Part shown: one piece after another, positions 33,286 through 46,787 of the stretch | How the letters are laid out: each line of letters starts with the position of its first letter | Numbering within the stretch: position 1 is the stretch's first letter | Assembly: GCA_009869945.1 (NCBI GenBank) | Contig: WIXG01000014.1 | Coordinates: 248,001-312,000, forward strand | DNA length: 64,000 nucleotides | Direction of reading: 5' to 3' | Source of the DNA: Mesaphorura yosii | Taxonomy: Eukaryota; Arthropoda; Collembola; Poduromorpha; Tullbergiidae | Notes under the pieces: model-generated | Database searches by the model: none | What the model was told of the DNA's origin: nothing | What the model saw: the letters and a program-made list of their open reading frames with translations, nothing else | Position numbers and translations under genes: made by a program

Positions 33286-34588
33286 CAATATAATCCTGAG
33301 GTTTAGCATGTGAAAGAAAAGATTAGGCATGTGTAGATTATACGACTTACGAAACGCATGGCGTTGTGCGTTCAGTGCGGCCGCATGACATTTCCATATT
33401 TACTCACATTAACTTCCACGTCGTACTGCTATGATAATGATGATACCTGCACGTTCCTCAGTATTGACACAGCCGAATCAGTCACAGATTAGAACAGCAG
33501 ATACGTTAGAGAAAGTAGTTTCCAACAAAGAATACCGTAGATCGTGCACAAAACCATATGCCGTACAACGAGAGAATGAAAAAGAGAAAGTCATAGATCA
33601 AGGGTTAAGTTTTGCGAGGCTTCAAAGAGTATTCATTCCGTCTGGTTCCATATTACTCCACATGACTGAACTTCCTTTCCGTCATTTTCTCTATTATAAC
33701 GTCAACTTGGAAGTCTCTTTATGTAGAAAGTTTTATAATTATAATTATTATAATACAATAATTATGCCAGGCATAGGTCGAAGAAATGCCGGCTTCTTGC
33801 TGTACTGAATAGGACTATAAAATTAATATTTAGTCTTCTAACCGTTTTGAATGTGTGTTATGGTAAGCAGATGGCCAATATGAAAGCGATGCATGAGAAA
33901 TTCCGAGTGAATGGATTGACTACTTACTTATTTATCATATGAAAGTAAAAGCCATGATGAAGAACGATCGCATTCTCATAAAATGTGACAAATTGTTTAC
34001 TTGTTTACTAAGATGGTCTTATTCTCAGAATTTATTTCTCTGGCCTCATTTAAATTTTATTGTGATAGGTTTGGCTTCGATCTGGAAGGAGATTCGAGCA
34101 TCAATAAGTCGTCATTAGCAGGAACTGGAGTCATGACTTCCCATTTCCTTGTAAATATTTAATGACATCCTCCAACAAAAACATGCTCTTTCCAATACCC
34201 GATTCATCTTTCCAAAACACGACACATATAGCAAAGCTGATCTTTTGGCTAGGGAAAAATTGCATAACTTCCATTTTGTACTTGCCTTACATTATTACAT
34301 TTTGCGAGTTTCTACATTTGATAGATAATTGGTGTTGATGTTGTACTTGACTCGTGCTTAACGTTTTTAATTAAGTGGGCTGTTTTTTTTTACCCAAAAT
34401 TGATACTTAGGAAGTAGCATGGTAAGGTTTGATTTCATTTGAACTGAAGTGTGATGCTGAGTTCCTGTTCCTATACTTACTTGCGAGGATTTTATCTTAC
34501 GAACTAAATTTTAGGAGAACTTATCATTACTTATTTATTAACTTAGTCTTGTAAACACGACATTGCCTGAGATTTTGATCTTCGATTT

Positions 34589-34594
34589 AATAAA
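34589..34594 (+). terminator. Pak: Candidate distal poly(A) signal for PAK
   Basis: AATAAA on the plus strand about 1.3 kb below the PAK stop. Several weaker AT-rich variants occur earlier, so the transcript may end sooner. Confidence 0.3.
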
Positions 34595-34599
34595 TTCTT

Positions 34600-35570
34600 A
34601 AAAGATGTTCCTGAAAACGCGAGCGACCCCACCCATTTGCACAACGGAGGTGCGAATGGCACTTCGCTACGTTTGGTAAGCTGACATGCAAGTCGTTGCG
34701 GATCGATGGAGACGCTAAAAATTTAATTCCAGGCAGGTAAGAAAGTAAATACTTTACCAAATACCTCGATGGTGTGGCGAATGACTACCTAGGGGTAACT
34801 TGGAACATAAACACCGCTCTTCGAAATGGAATCACTACCTCGATCTGGAGTTGCTAACAATGACATGCTAAATTCTAAGTTTACTCTGTGACCTGTAATC
34901 ACGACACTTTTAAAAAACTGATAGTACTCACAGATTCTCAAATCGTACGATCATTGTTCAGAATCACCGGAAGATGATACATAACGGAACTGGCATAAGA
35001 CATACAAGGTGTGACACTGTGTTCTAATTGCTTACAACCGTCATCAACGAGCAGTCGATACTGGGTTTACAAGACGGCACAGGAATGTTTGACGAAGCCA
35101 ATGGAGATTCTGAGCGAAGTGGAACTAAAAATTGGCATACTTCGTCCGTACTGAGGAAAGAACACTCGGTTTTGGTGGATGTTTCCTAATTGCGAAGAAT
35201 AAGTACGAGAAGCTTGGAGACTAGGAGTTACCGAGAGCCGACACAGACACCGGTAGACTCTAGACCGCCACCTTATCCTTAATCGGGTCCAAGGTTAATT
35301 TTATAAAGTCTCAGATGCATTTGGCACAAATTACACGACGTTGAGTGATAAAAAGTCTTGGGTCGTCTACTGGCATAATACCAATCAGAACTTTGCTTCT
35401 TCGGGAAAGAAACTGGACGAGAAGGCACAGGAGAAAGTTCAGAATCATGCTGGGTCACCTGGGCTCCTAAATGCGGGAGAATCACCGTACGGGGAGAATT
35501 TAAGTCTGCACTCATTACACACGAAAGTGTCAAGTGAGGTGACTAAATGGATAATACTTCCGATCTAAAA
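34600..35570 (+). other. Possible degenerate coding relic
   Basis: Several plus-strand stretches read like protein but sit in different frames broken by stops, for example KYLDGVANDYLGVTWNINTA near 34.75 kb, ECLTKPMEILSEVELKIGIL near 35.1 kb and KKSWVVYWHNTNQNFASS from 35.35 kb. No family was recognised and no terminal repeats were found. It may be an old transposon or pseudogene, or chance. Confidence 0.2.
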
Positions 35571-38500
35571 TGCATGGACTCAAGCACCGGTAGAATAGAC
35601 AAAGCGCATGAGGAGTTATCTGCCCTCGTTCCAGTACATTTGGAAAATTCCTCTTGAGGATTAATGTCTGAGAATTTAGCAAAGCACGAGCAAAATTTCA
35701 TTTGCAGGTAAGTGCATACGTATGTTTTCTGCTTTGTACGGGCTGCAAGACGTGTGGTAATATATTGTCTCAATGGTTTCATGCATTTCCTACACGGCAC
35801 GGCCCAACGTTTATATTTTGAAAAGGATGAAGCTGAATTAAAAACCGAAGAGGACAGGCGGAGTTATATTTAGAAAGTCAGTGACGCATTTAACAGAACA
35901 GAGCAGAGAAAGGGACGCCAGCCAAACATAACAAAAACACTTTCCCCGCACTTTACATGGGATTCAGAACCCAGAAAGCACTTTCTCTTGTCCTTCTGAT
36001 CATGAATCTTCCGACCTGTGTTCTCTGCTCTGGTTCTTGTCGTCCTACTGTGTCTTGTGTGTGGAAGAAGTGTGCTCTGTTTGTTCGCTAATATGCTAAT
36101 ATTCATTAGATAGTCACGGTTTCGCTGACAGCTCTTTTCCATTCCAGTGAAAACAAATAGGATGTATAATTATTAGGCTTGGTCCAGGCTACCGCAGTTT
36201 TATTACAAAAATATGTCCTGATTCATCAAATGTGAAAAGTTTACAGATGAGAAAGTAGATTCTTATTTTTACTGTTCCAAGAATAGAAGACATAAAAAAT
36301 CTCCACGAGCGCGTACTTCTGATCGGACAGTGTGTATGTATGGGCACAACGAAAGAGGCGAAGATGGGGTTCTTCCCTGTTTGATAATGCAATTTAAATT
36401 ATGTATAAAATTAAACCCTGAGTCAAATTGAAATGGACAGCCGCTACTGACGTCTTTCCCGAGTTTTCGATGTACGAGTCTTCTTATCTTCCCTTCTTCC
36501 TTCTGTGCCACTTTCTGCTCGCTTGCTCTCCCAGTCGGTTCGTCGTGCCTGTTGCTTGATTCGACGGGGAAAGTTTTTCCTATTATTGCGTAATTTCAAT
36601 AGAAATTTCATTAAAAAGATATAATGATATGGATAGAGATGGAGATGAAAACTTTCCAACATTTGTCTATTTCCGAATAGTATAGTATAGTATTATTATT
36701 TGTCTCATTTATGCTTCTGCACGTCACGCTCTATTAACACGGTACATCACTTTGACTGTGAGTTTCTAAACAATTAATGTTTCCCAATAGGACGGCGCAT
36801 GGGTGAAAGGTCGAATTCGGCCCAGAAACACTTACTCGAGTCCTGACAGTCGTGAGCTCGATGATGCGATGTGCCTGCGACATTGTGGACTTCGCTGGAG
36901 AAAGTGACGACAATGAGTTGGTGTTTCAAGCCCAGTCCAAGTATTGCTTTTTCAGCCATTATAACCCGCATACTATTGAACAATTCTAACAGCTGAATCA
37001 TCCAAAACTTTCAACCACAAACTTCAAAATGACGCAATTAGACTTCCATTACGAGTGCAGGTTTGCGTGCATATCGCTAAAAATAACGCGTTTTAAACTT
37101 ACATATATTGTCAATTTGGACGCATCATGCGAGATTTATCTCACGGGATTTCCTTCCAACGAGCGCATGTGGCAATTCCGCGGCCCACAATGAGCTTACT
37201 TTTCATAGCCGCGCTCGAGTCTGGCAGCGAGCGAGTAATGCTAACGACAGTACGAACACGGATTCAATAGCATCAACCAGCAGCTTATTCATCCTGTTTT
37301 GACAGAAACGGCAGTGTCATGTCAGCAGCGAAACTCTATCCATGACACCAGACTTGCTGACTGAACACACAGCGCAGAGCAGCATTGAGAATGTTGGCTT
37401 AATACAAAACTTAATACAGAGGCAAGGCTACTTGAATGCCTACCTTGACGTCGAAGATAAATTTCTACTTTCTCTTTCAATCTCCATAATTCGCTTTCAC
37501 TAACATGACATATGAATCCTGCATGCGCGAAGGTTAATTTTTGCGATCACGAATATCTCTCGAGGCGCTCACTAACTCGCTATGCTCAGGTTATATTTAC
37601 TTAACACTGACTCCAGCTCCACAGCGCAGTCACTGCGATGGAATTCCAGGAACCGACTTGCCCACTTTTGAGTAGCAAGTAATCAAAGTGTTGTTGTTCA
37701 TTTTCGCAAAAGATGATGAAAAATATGCCAGCCATCCTACTCGCGCGTCAAACACGACTCTAGGTCCATGCACATCAATTAGCATTGAACTCACTGAACT
37801 GAAATGCGGCTAAAAATGATTGGATTGTACTACTAATGCATGCGCACATGTAGCTGAGCTCACTCACGCGTAACGAAACTCCTGCAACAGAGCACGAGGA
37901 ACCTCCTGCTCCAAATGAGTGTCAGGTTACACTTTCCTGAACTTGGACCTCCAGCGGAAAACTGAAAGCAGAATTCGCAGACTATTCTTTAAAAGTAAGT
38001 TGATTAATGAGAGAGAAAATCCAGGTGATGTTGCACAAACTATTTTCCAGGATACTCGTATGTCAGTCAGAGACAGTATCGCTGGATGCGTTGGAATAAA
38101 TGTTCATACAATCGTCATTTGAAATGAGTAAAACTTTTCCACACTCTGTCGTTCGTTGTGTCCGACTGGCCATCTGTGCTTGCATTAAATTGGAGGAATA
38201 TGCCGCTTGTTTTGTCTAACCGTATGTCGATTTACTGGCTACACCGTACTCAACTGGAAATGTATAATCTTTCTTCCCGTCAGGAATTGAAAGCGTTTTA
38301 CTGTCATTCTTAATGATTTGTGAAATGTGAATTCGCGATATCATAGTCTGGCTCCCTTCTAGTCTGCAAAACAACAGCGGATTTTGTGATGCGGTAGAAG
38401 CAGACAGTAGACTGGTAAAAAGTATGCCATATTCACGGCCATCACCTCACAACTTCTCACATTTGTAGCATGCAAATGTGCATCCGGCAAACGAGCGTGT

Positions 38501-40463
38501 AAAAGGCAATCTTTCACGTTGAAATCGTAATGGAAGGAGGGGAAATGGAAAGGGAGAATTTGCTCGATAATCTTGCCAGTAAGCAATTTTCGCTCGAGGC
38601 GTACATACTGATGATATCTTTACGATTGCACCCATCTGCCCCGATTGTAATTTCGGCGTGAAACGTTATATCACTGAAGCAAAACAAAATGGAGATTGAA
38701 TAAGTTGAATCATCTATATTAATACTCGAATTAGCAACTTCTGGCAGCACTTCATGCTTTCACATTCCATAGCATCTTTCTGGTACACCGGAGGTTCGCA
38801 CTACTAATTTGTTCGATCAATCTGCTTTCTTTCTTTTTAGCTTACTCAATAAAATTCTTACATTTGCCAGGCAAACATTGTTTTGACGGTTGGTGAGCGA
38901 GAGTGCAAGTAGGCACGGGAAATATCTTACCAAGATAAGATTGATTGTTGGGGCATGTGGTATTGTCAGATTAAATCAAAAGTACTTACTGAATAATGCC
39001 TTCCTCTCCTGCCTCACATGAATTCAAATTCTTTTTGCTCGTTTCATGTGTTTTCTCTCAGACAACCAGGACCCATACTTTATGAATAATATTGCACAAG
39101 TCAAACAAAAATCTTTATACAAGAATTTCGTTTGCACATTCGTTGCTGCGCATGTGCACATTCTTTCAATGGGCACCATTATTGAAACGAAATCCAGGAG
39201 CAATGCAAATTTAACATGCAATTTCATCGAAGATTTGACCAAAATAGGAGCGTATAATTTACCGCAGCAGTCTAGACAACCTTCAGAGTAATTCCTCCTA
39301 TCATTCTTATTCAAATACACCTGAGGGATTTCCTTCCGAAATTGTTCCATAAATTTGAATGCTCATTTTGTTCCCAGGATCCTCACCCTAGCATTCAGCT
39401 GTGTCCTCTTTGAATATTCCAAGAAAAACGTACCGACAAACGTGTATCTTTCTTTGATGGATCAATTCTGTCCAACTTCTATTCTGACTGCTATAGGCTG
39501 ACAATATTTCTAATCTTCCTGGAAATGCGATAGAACGACTGTGATATTTTAATAATTCGCCACAAGGACAACAATACATGTCAGCGCAAAACTTTCAATT
39601 TCCTTCGATAGTTTCTGAGCCAGTATGTGACCTTTTGCATCTTGGTCGCATAACAGAAACAGAATAGAAGCCAAGCTTGGAGAAACAGGCAAATGCTCAC
39701 TATTATCAAAATGTTCAACTGTTAGCACCAAAGTCTCCGTCTCGAGCGGGATTGGCAACCGGCATTGGTTGAGAGAGAAATAATGGTGAAATACACCTGA
39801 GAGCTCAAGAAGAAAGAGAATTGAATGAGAAAAGATTTCAATAATAAGAAAGCAAAGGAATAACACAGCACGAGGAGTGAGAGTCTAGAAATGGAAGAAA
39901 GACCTCCGTCGCTTCGAACGAACAGGAAGCAAAGGCAAATTCATAGAAAGATGCTTTTCTCCTTTCCTTCGCTTTGAGTTCCCAATAATACCACTTTAGA
40001 AATATACAGTACAACACAGTGCGCAATATAAAGACGAGCGAAATAAGAAAATCTATAACTTTCTCCTATTGTGTTTGTAAAATTCCACGAGCCATTGAAA
40101 TATGGTCCCTGTTTAGATCAGGTGCCACGCACTGCCAGGTAATACATACTTTATTTTGAAGTTTTTACAACTGTCTTTATTGTACGTCGTGAGCGTACTT
40201 TATTGTGGATGCCGTCCTCTGCTACTGGGCAATTTAGTCCATCCTTCTAAGGAGCCCTTGTGAGACTTCGTGTCTTCCGTGCATTTTTAACCTTATTCGT
40301 TTGAATATAATTTCCGAATATTGCTGATGGTCTTTGAATGTATTTGACTAGAAACCTTAAACTCTGCAATTATCTTTTGAAATAAGCAGCGTCGGAAGGC
40401 TCAGGAAACTTACTACTTTAAAAACCTTGCAACTTTACATTCATTTAAACAAACGACACACAG

Positions 40464-40751
40464 GTACACAACGCGTGGAGACAGAAACCCAGTGAACTCA
40501 AAACCAAGTTTGATAACCCAAATATTAATAAGCATAGAACCAGAAGCTCCAAAAGAAGAGATTATGTTTATGGAAGCCCATGTAGAACCCCGAAACTTGG
40601 AAGAGAGTCGTCGTCCGTTGCGAGGCCGAAATCAAAGGAAGGCGTATTACAGAGACTACGAGAAAGAAGAATTGAAGAACTGAATGCGAACTTTGTTCGC
40701 TCCGTCTCAGTGTGTGCGATGCAGTCTCAGTTTCACCACAGAAACTGGTGA
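40464..40751 (+). other. Orphan exon-like open frame without ATG start
   Basis: An acceptor-like CACACAG at 40457-40463 is followed by 95 open codons and a stop at 40749-40751. The translation is basic and ordered-looking (RTPKLGRESSSVARPKSKEG, then VLQRLRERRIEELNANF). The frame has an internal Met only near its end, so it could be a spliced exon rather than a gene by itself. It cannot join the downstream CxxC gene's first coding exon in frame, because a TGA stands just before that ATG. An overlapping frame of similar quality exists, so coding is uncertain. Confidence 0.22.
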
Positions 40752-41174
40752 TGGTCGTTCTTTCTTGAAGGCGTCCCGTCTCATCTTTACTTTGCGGCAA
40801 CAACTAGTCTCATATCCGAAACAAGGGACCATCGAAGTTATTCTGACCTGACTGTACTCTGCATGCATCAGAAGTGTTTTCTCGTGTGGAGACTTTGGAA
40901 ATAATCTTAGTCCGATTATTACGTGACTCTGTGGTAGCCAAGTTTTTGTAATAAAAACTTAAGATTCAGAGTGAATACAAACAGATTTTGAGTAGATCAA
41001 CAAATAAGATATTTTCATGAGCTGATTTTGAACGTTGGAACAGTGAAAGTTGTCTACACTTTGTCAAAGTTGACGAAATTGTGAAAAAGTGGTTATTCTG
41101 TACTTTAAAAAAAGCGTCTGTCGCAGATTAGCAGCTACTTCCTGAGGGAACACTATTGCATACAGTGACTACAA

Positions 41175-41224
41175 TATATAAGGGCATTTCTGATTGCTCA
41201 CGTCAATTGCTTCAGAAATAACAG
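41175..41224 (+). promoter_or_regulatory. Candidate TATA-box promoter with short spliced leader exon
   Basis: TATATAAG at 41175-41182 is followed 30 nt later by TCAATT (A at 41205), a plausible initiator, and then by AACAG with a GTGAGT donor at 41225. This spacing is what a TATA promoter with a roughly 20-nt first exon would show. The nearest downstream plus-strand acceptor with a coding exon is 46783, so it may serve the CxxC-rich gene. Inference from motifs only. Confidence 0.35.
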
Positions 41225-44200
41225 GTGAGTGAGCACGTGGAAGGTTCGGTTTTTTTTAGATCGCACTGGCTTAACTTCTTATAGATAAATGCCAATCAAA
41301 GACAATGCCCCAAGGCTATGCAAACATTTCCCGCAATGATGCACAGCTTGACTAGTTGATCGAACAATTTCCATATAACATACCACGAATTTATTTCGCA
41401 AAAAGATTTTCTAGTAATTTCATAATTCACAGATCTTCTCAGCGGTAATACAATTACATAACTTTTTCTTTGATGCTAACACGATTTTGTGGGAGTAGAT
41501 ACCAGATACTGGATCAAAGAAACCCCAGACTTATTTGTATGTAAATTATGCAATTTGAATTAACCGAAGAACTGCAATTTGAAATTGAGATTGAAAATTT
41601 TATTTCCGAGCATGGTTGGTGAGTTTGATGGAGTGTCCGAAAGTCTCGCTCTCACCCCAAAATTAACAAATTTGCATTCAAAATGCGTATCTGTAAATTG
41701 AGATTTTAATTTTAGCATGACTCAACAATTTGGTTATTGCTATGTTCAGGTCGAAATTATTCTTGCAAAAAGTATATGTTTTTACACTGTAGGACCTTAC
41801 TAGTGGTTGATGTTTTTATTTTACTCTGGGTTTATTTGAATTCCTTGTTACGCAAAAGAAGGCATGTAGTTTCGCTTGACGCAGGTCGGCTTGCTTTGAT
41901 TTATTGTCTCTAGCCCACTCTGACATGGCAGCTTTATTAGAATTTCCTAACAGATATTTTTCTTTACTGAAATATTACGACCGCTGAACTTGTGCGCTTC
42001 TTCTTACGCAAAAACGCACTTCGGGCCCGATTGTCTGAGCTTCAATTTGATTCTGAGTATTGAAAAGTCTGAACTTCTTAATGCTGTGCAGGAAATCAAT
42101 CGAATAAAATCAAATAGTAATTATGAGACAATGAGTAAGTTTAATTTGGAAAGTACTCATGCAAGAATAAACAGTTACAGGTTGCACAGTAGTTTATATT
42201 TCATATCATGACCAGAATTTAACTAAACATACGCTGTACGTTTAAGTATCTACGCTGTAGAATCTGAATGAAGCATGCGCGTTTCGTTTTAAACCTAACA
42301 CGATGTCTTCTTTTTGTTATTCCGAGAAGGAAGTAAGGAAGAATACGCCTCAAAATTACAACTAATTCTAAGTTAAACCAGAGCAGGAAAGAAAGCGAGA
42401 GAAAATTTGGAAAGGCAGCAATCTACAATTACACGAGTTAAATGACGAGTGCGCTTTTAAAACCAAATATCCTAAAATTTCGCAGCACTTTCTGTTCGTG
42501 GCGTAATTAAACTTAAAATTTAAGCCAGATTTTTTTCTAAAATATACTTCCGACTATCGCACTACTTTGATGTAATGTTTTCTGTTTGTAGTTTGCACAA
42601 TTTACTATCACTTCGATGCGATGCATTATTGCTATTTGTTACGTGCGTATGTACTTCGCATTTAATCTCTTCCCAATCTACTCGCATGGTCGTGAACCTG
42701 TGATGTAAATCAGTTTCCATTCTGCTCGCAACCGGAGAAAGATCTCTCACACTTCCATTGCGAAAGAAGCAAAGAGATTTTTCCACGCCTTGCTCTTCTT
42801 TCGGCTTTAAAAATGGGCAAAGTGAAGTTTACTCGTTCTCTTGCGTGAATGCGAGCATGTAAAGTGAGAATTTGAGATTGAAGTATCAATACAGCCGACT
42901 ATCTGTCTCGGCTTGTCTGCCTTTTTACCATTTTTGGCTCGCTGATTCACTTTACTTTCCTTAAGTTGGCTTATTTTCACTTTCAGCAGCTGTAGCAGAA
43001 GCAGTCTGCGAAAACTGTAACCTGTTAACCGAGTGTTTTGTGCCACCGAGAAAGCTACAGGCTGCTTCGGCTTTTCTCTCTAAGAAATGGCATTTTAGTA
43101 ATATACATCAGTGTAATGGTATTAAAGACAGCTGAAAGGGTTGTGAAATACACTTTACTCGTATTACTCTTTGATGTGAAATGAACGCTCTTGTACACGC
43201 ATCGGGATGTATCGAGACAGATATCCAAAGTGCAGCAAGTGAAAGTAAGAAATGTGCAACATTCTCCGGGTAGTATATTTGCCAAAGTGAGAAGTCTACT
43301 TTATTTATTGAATTGTACACGGCAATAATGTGTGACACAACCACAAACCCGCTAGTCTTCAGCCAGACATCCTCGCGTAGCACTTACATACCGAACACGC
43401 TCGCTGAAGATGGTTCACACCAAATTGAAAGGGAAAAATCTATTACTAAATTCCTCATCGAGCGACGCAACAATGCGCAACAAATATCGCCATAAATATG
43501 TCGTAACTTGATATCACATGCAACAGTGTGCCGCACAATATTCAACGCATCGCGCATTTCGCTATGCCGCGAGTCATTTCTTTATTGCTTTGCATTCTGT
43601 CGTTACAAAAATGGTTGAGTCTGGTGATGAATCAAGTCAGGCACAAGTAATAATAAACAGCTACGAGCAATATCCAGCCAACGAGTCGATAATAACAATT
43701 TTTTCGCGCTCGAGAATTTGCTAGGATACGCGAAGTTCCTGAGTTTTAATAGATGGATGAGTACAATTTACATGAACTCGCTGTTTGAAAATTCAACTAC
43801 ATGTTCGTCGAGTTGAACTATATCCGCATTGTTCATTTTGTATTTTGACAGGGAGTTATGTAATGTTCGATTTATGATAAAAATCAATTAATTGAACTCG
43901 GCGAACTAATAATAAAGTCACGCAGAGGAGTTGAATGCACTTAGCCTGAGTTTCAGGTTGCGCTGTAACGCGTACCTCGAAATGTCGCGGGCCTGCCCCG
44001 TGCCCTCGTACACGAGCGCATAACCTTGCTCCGGTACTAATCAAAAATGTGTTGACAAAGTGAACATGTGATGGATATGAAAATTCATGCCTCCTGGAAG
44101 GGAATAGACAAATGAGCCGATAACGTAGATTCTGAACCGAGCGTGTGAGATAAACACGGGGATTTAAAGGTATAACTTGACTTTCGGAATTAATACATGA

Positions 44201-44323
44201 TTTCACATATTAATCTTCTTAGCGAATTCAAGAAGATGGATTGCACAGGAGAATGATCCGCATGTGTGACGAACAAATCAGCAAGCACAGGAAGGGCAGA
44301 TAACAATTCAAATGTCAAAGATC

Positions 44324-44616
44324 CAGAGATGTTCAAAATGGTCCCAATTTGACCAAAATGCCAAATGGTTGAAAATACCTTCCGGTTATAGTCAAAATGA
44401 AAACGCAAAATGGCAATTTTTCGTCAGAGGGAGCTGACAACGGAACTATTTTTTATCAAAAGTATTTTCATTGTACCCTCGTCTCAAAATACAAAATGCA
44501 AAATGGATTTCACTTCTCGAAAAGTCAAAATACAAAATGTAAAATACCTTCTGTGGTGTTAATGGAAAATAGTAAAATGATTTCATTCCAAAATAAAATT
44601 ATTTTGAACATCTCTG
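44324..44616. mobile_element. hAT-type MITE with perfect TIRs and 8-bp target duplication
   Basis: The element is 293 bp. It starts CAGAGATGTTCAAAAT and ends with the exact reverse complement ATTTTGAACATCTCTG, a 16-bp perfect TIR. It is flanked on both sides by the identical octamer CAAAGATC (44316-44323 and 44617-44624). An 8-bp duplication with CAG...CTG termini is the hallmark of hAT transposons. The interior has many CAAAAT-like words and no transposase, so it is non-autonomous. The intact duplication and TIRs suggest fairly recent insertion. Confidence 0.93.
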
Positions 44617-46787
44617 CAAAGATCACTGTACTAGAATTCAATGTACACGTCACAGTCAGTTCAGGTGTCGCAGCCTCCATTTGCCTAATTTTTAATTATG
44701 CGTTGAGCTGTGTGAAATATTTGGTCTGGGCGAGCAGGGCGTGCTAAAACACACCTGTGCTTTTAGACTAATTGGGGCGAATCCATGTTTTCAACGCACG
44801 CACCGTCGAATCTGAGTCAGTCAAGTAAAGTGGAGATTATAATCCTATTACTGCTCATAATTTTTGAATTTCACACTTGTGCGACGCAGAATGATTTATC
44901 TACACAGCGAGAACACTCTGCCATGCTCTCGCATACACTGTGCTGTGCTATATTACATTTAATTATATTTAATGGCAGAATCTTCATTATGAGAAAGGCG
45001 CTGCTGCGTTTGCTTTGTTCACGACGCTCCACTTAAAAGCGTTTCGTACACGCTGTAAAAGTTGTTTGACTGTTCATGCTGCTGGTCTTATGCGAATAGT
45101 CGTCTTCTCTATGCTACGACGTACCTCTTTGCTCCCGTTACGTAATATAAATTACTTTCTACCCAATTTATTTCGGTGCGCGTCTCTCATAGCATGGCTC
45201 TAGTAACACGATTTCTTCCGAGAGGAGAGTAAAACACAACAAAAGAGTAAAGAAATGTGTAATTATTCGCGTTGTGTACGATGTTAACAACGATTTGCAC
45301 ACGTTGAACCTATTTGTTTCACATTTTTCAAAGTTAATGAGGTATAACGCCTAGGCGCAGACGCAAATTTTTGTGCGCGAGAAAAAGACAATGTGTATTC
45401 AAGTTTTCTCCCTCTTCACAAGCATGATATGCATTTGCTAAAACAATCTTACCTTGACTACTTAATGAAATGAAAATTGTCGCGCAATTTCAATTAGAAT
45501 TGGAAGAGGAAGAGCGCAGATTGTGGATGCGGTGCACAGTTTGTCTTTGCATCGAGCGCCTAAAGTGCTTTATCCCAGCACAGCAGGACACGGAACAAAA
45601 CTCGTCGAAAAGACGGAGGCAGAAAAGGAAAACTTATTTCGCGGTTTTGCAATAATCTGACATGAGTTTCATCAAATACAGAGCATGGGCTATGGGCAGA
45701 GCATCAAGTATGTTGTGTTGCCAGCATTTGTTTTTGCAGACAGTAGCGTTGTAAAAGGGGAAGGGAAATGAAACTATAAATAACATTAAAACTAAGATTT
45801 ACGGCCTTCGAACAAATTATGAGAAGAATTTCACTGTCAGTCTCGAAACCACCATATGTATTTCATGGCAAAGTCACGTCGGACCTGCTCGATTTTTCCA
45901 AGGCGTTTCAGTCAAATTCCTGACCCAAGTCATTTATTACTCCTTCCGTAGGATATTTTGCGTTTTCGTGTTTGGCCCGGTGATGAGCTCTGTTTTTAGG
46001 ATGCGTGTTTCCCGACTGCACTGCGGTGCGGGTTGTAAAGAACAGTATTGAAAACATGTCTTCCATGCGGTGGGGTCCACTCTTTGATTTATGTTTATAG
46101 AAGTTAATAAAATCGACTTCAAATTCCGATTCACACATCATCATTATCCGGAATAATTTTTATTATCATAGACGACTCAAACAACCACACACTTGTGCTT
46201 TTCACACAAATCCACCCGTGCTTTATGGCCTCCCATTGGCACCACTCAGAAAAACTGTTTTTGTGTGTGGTCGTGGCGTGTGGCCTCGTAGACGAAGCGC
46301 AAGCATTCACACTACAATGCAGTGGTACATGCTTAGTAAATAAGGAAATGATCCCATCAACAGAGATAAATTGAGTTATTACTCGGGACAAGTGCTGGTT
46401 CCTAAAATTACAAGCCATTTGTGAATAGCATCCGGATTTTGGATATTTCTAAAATGTAATGCGTTAGAATTTGGCAATGCTTGATTGCAAATATTTCCGA
46501 TTTGAAATATCATTTGCTATTTGCATAAATTTTGCACATGTACTATATTGATGGGCGGAACTGAATTTTTAAAGGCGGACTGCTTCTGCCGTGGCGTGAT
46601 ATTTATGGTATTACGTCATTTCGATAATAAAATGAAAAATAAATACTGTCCTAAATAGTATTAAACAATTTGCATTAGCAAGCAGGGCTACACTATGATG
46701 ATTGATGTTTCCCAAATGCGAAGTCATCATTAACACGTGAACCTTCGAAAAAGAATTAATTCCTCCCCATTTTCTTCATTAGGCTGA

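Larger units (their letters stand above)
33286..46782. other. Long gene-poor interval (13.5 kb)
   Basis: Between the PAK stop and the first coding exon of the CxxC-rich gene. It includes the PAK 3' UTR and probably the promoter and leader intron of the next gene. Structured items found inside are listed separately: a relic-like coding region (about 34.6-35.6 kb), an orphan frame (40464-40751), a TATA promoter candidate (41175) and a hAT-type MITE (44324-44616). Short AT-rich repeats occur at 33731-33765 and an ATAGT repeat at about 36677-36690. The rest looks non-coding. Confidence 0.5.

Noticed and set aside
33431-33808. 125-codon plus-strand frame just below PAK
   Set aside because: It lies in the probable PAK 3' UTR, has no family similarity and runs through an AT-rich repeat.
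46180-46290. CCACACAC / GTGTGTGG inverted pair as a transposon end
   Set aside because: Only about 9 bp match in a CA-rich context, with no flanking duplication.
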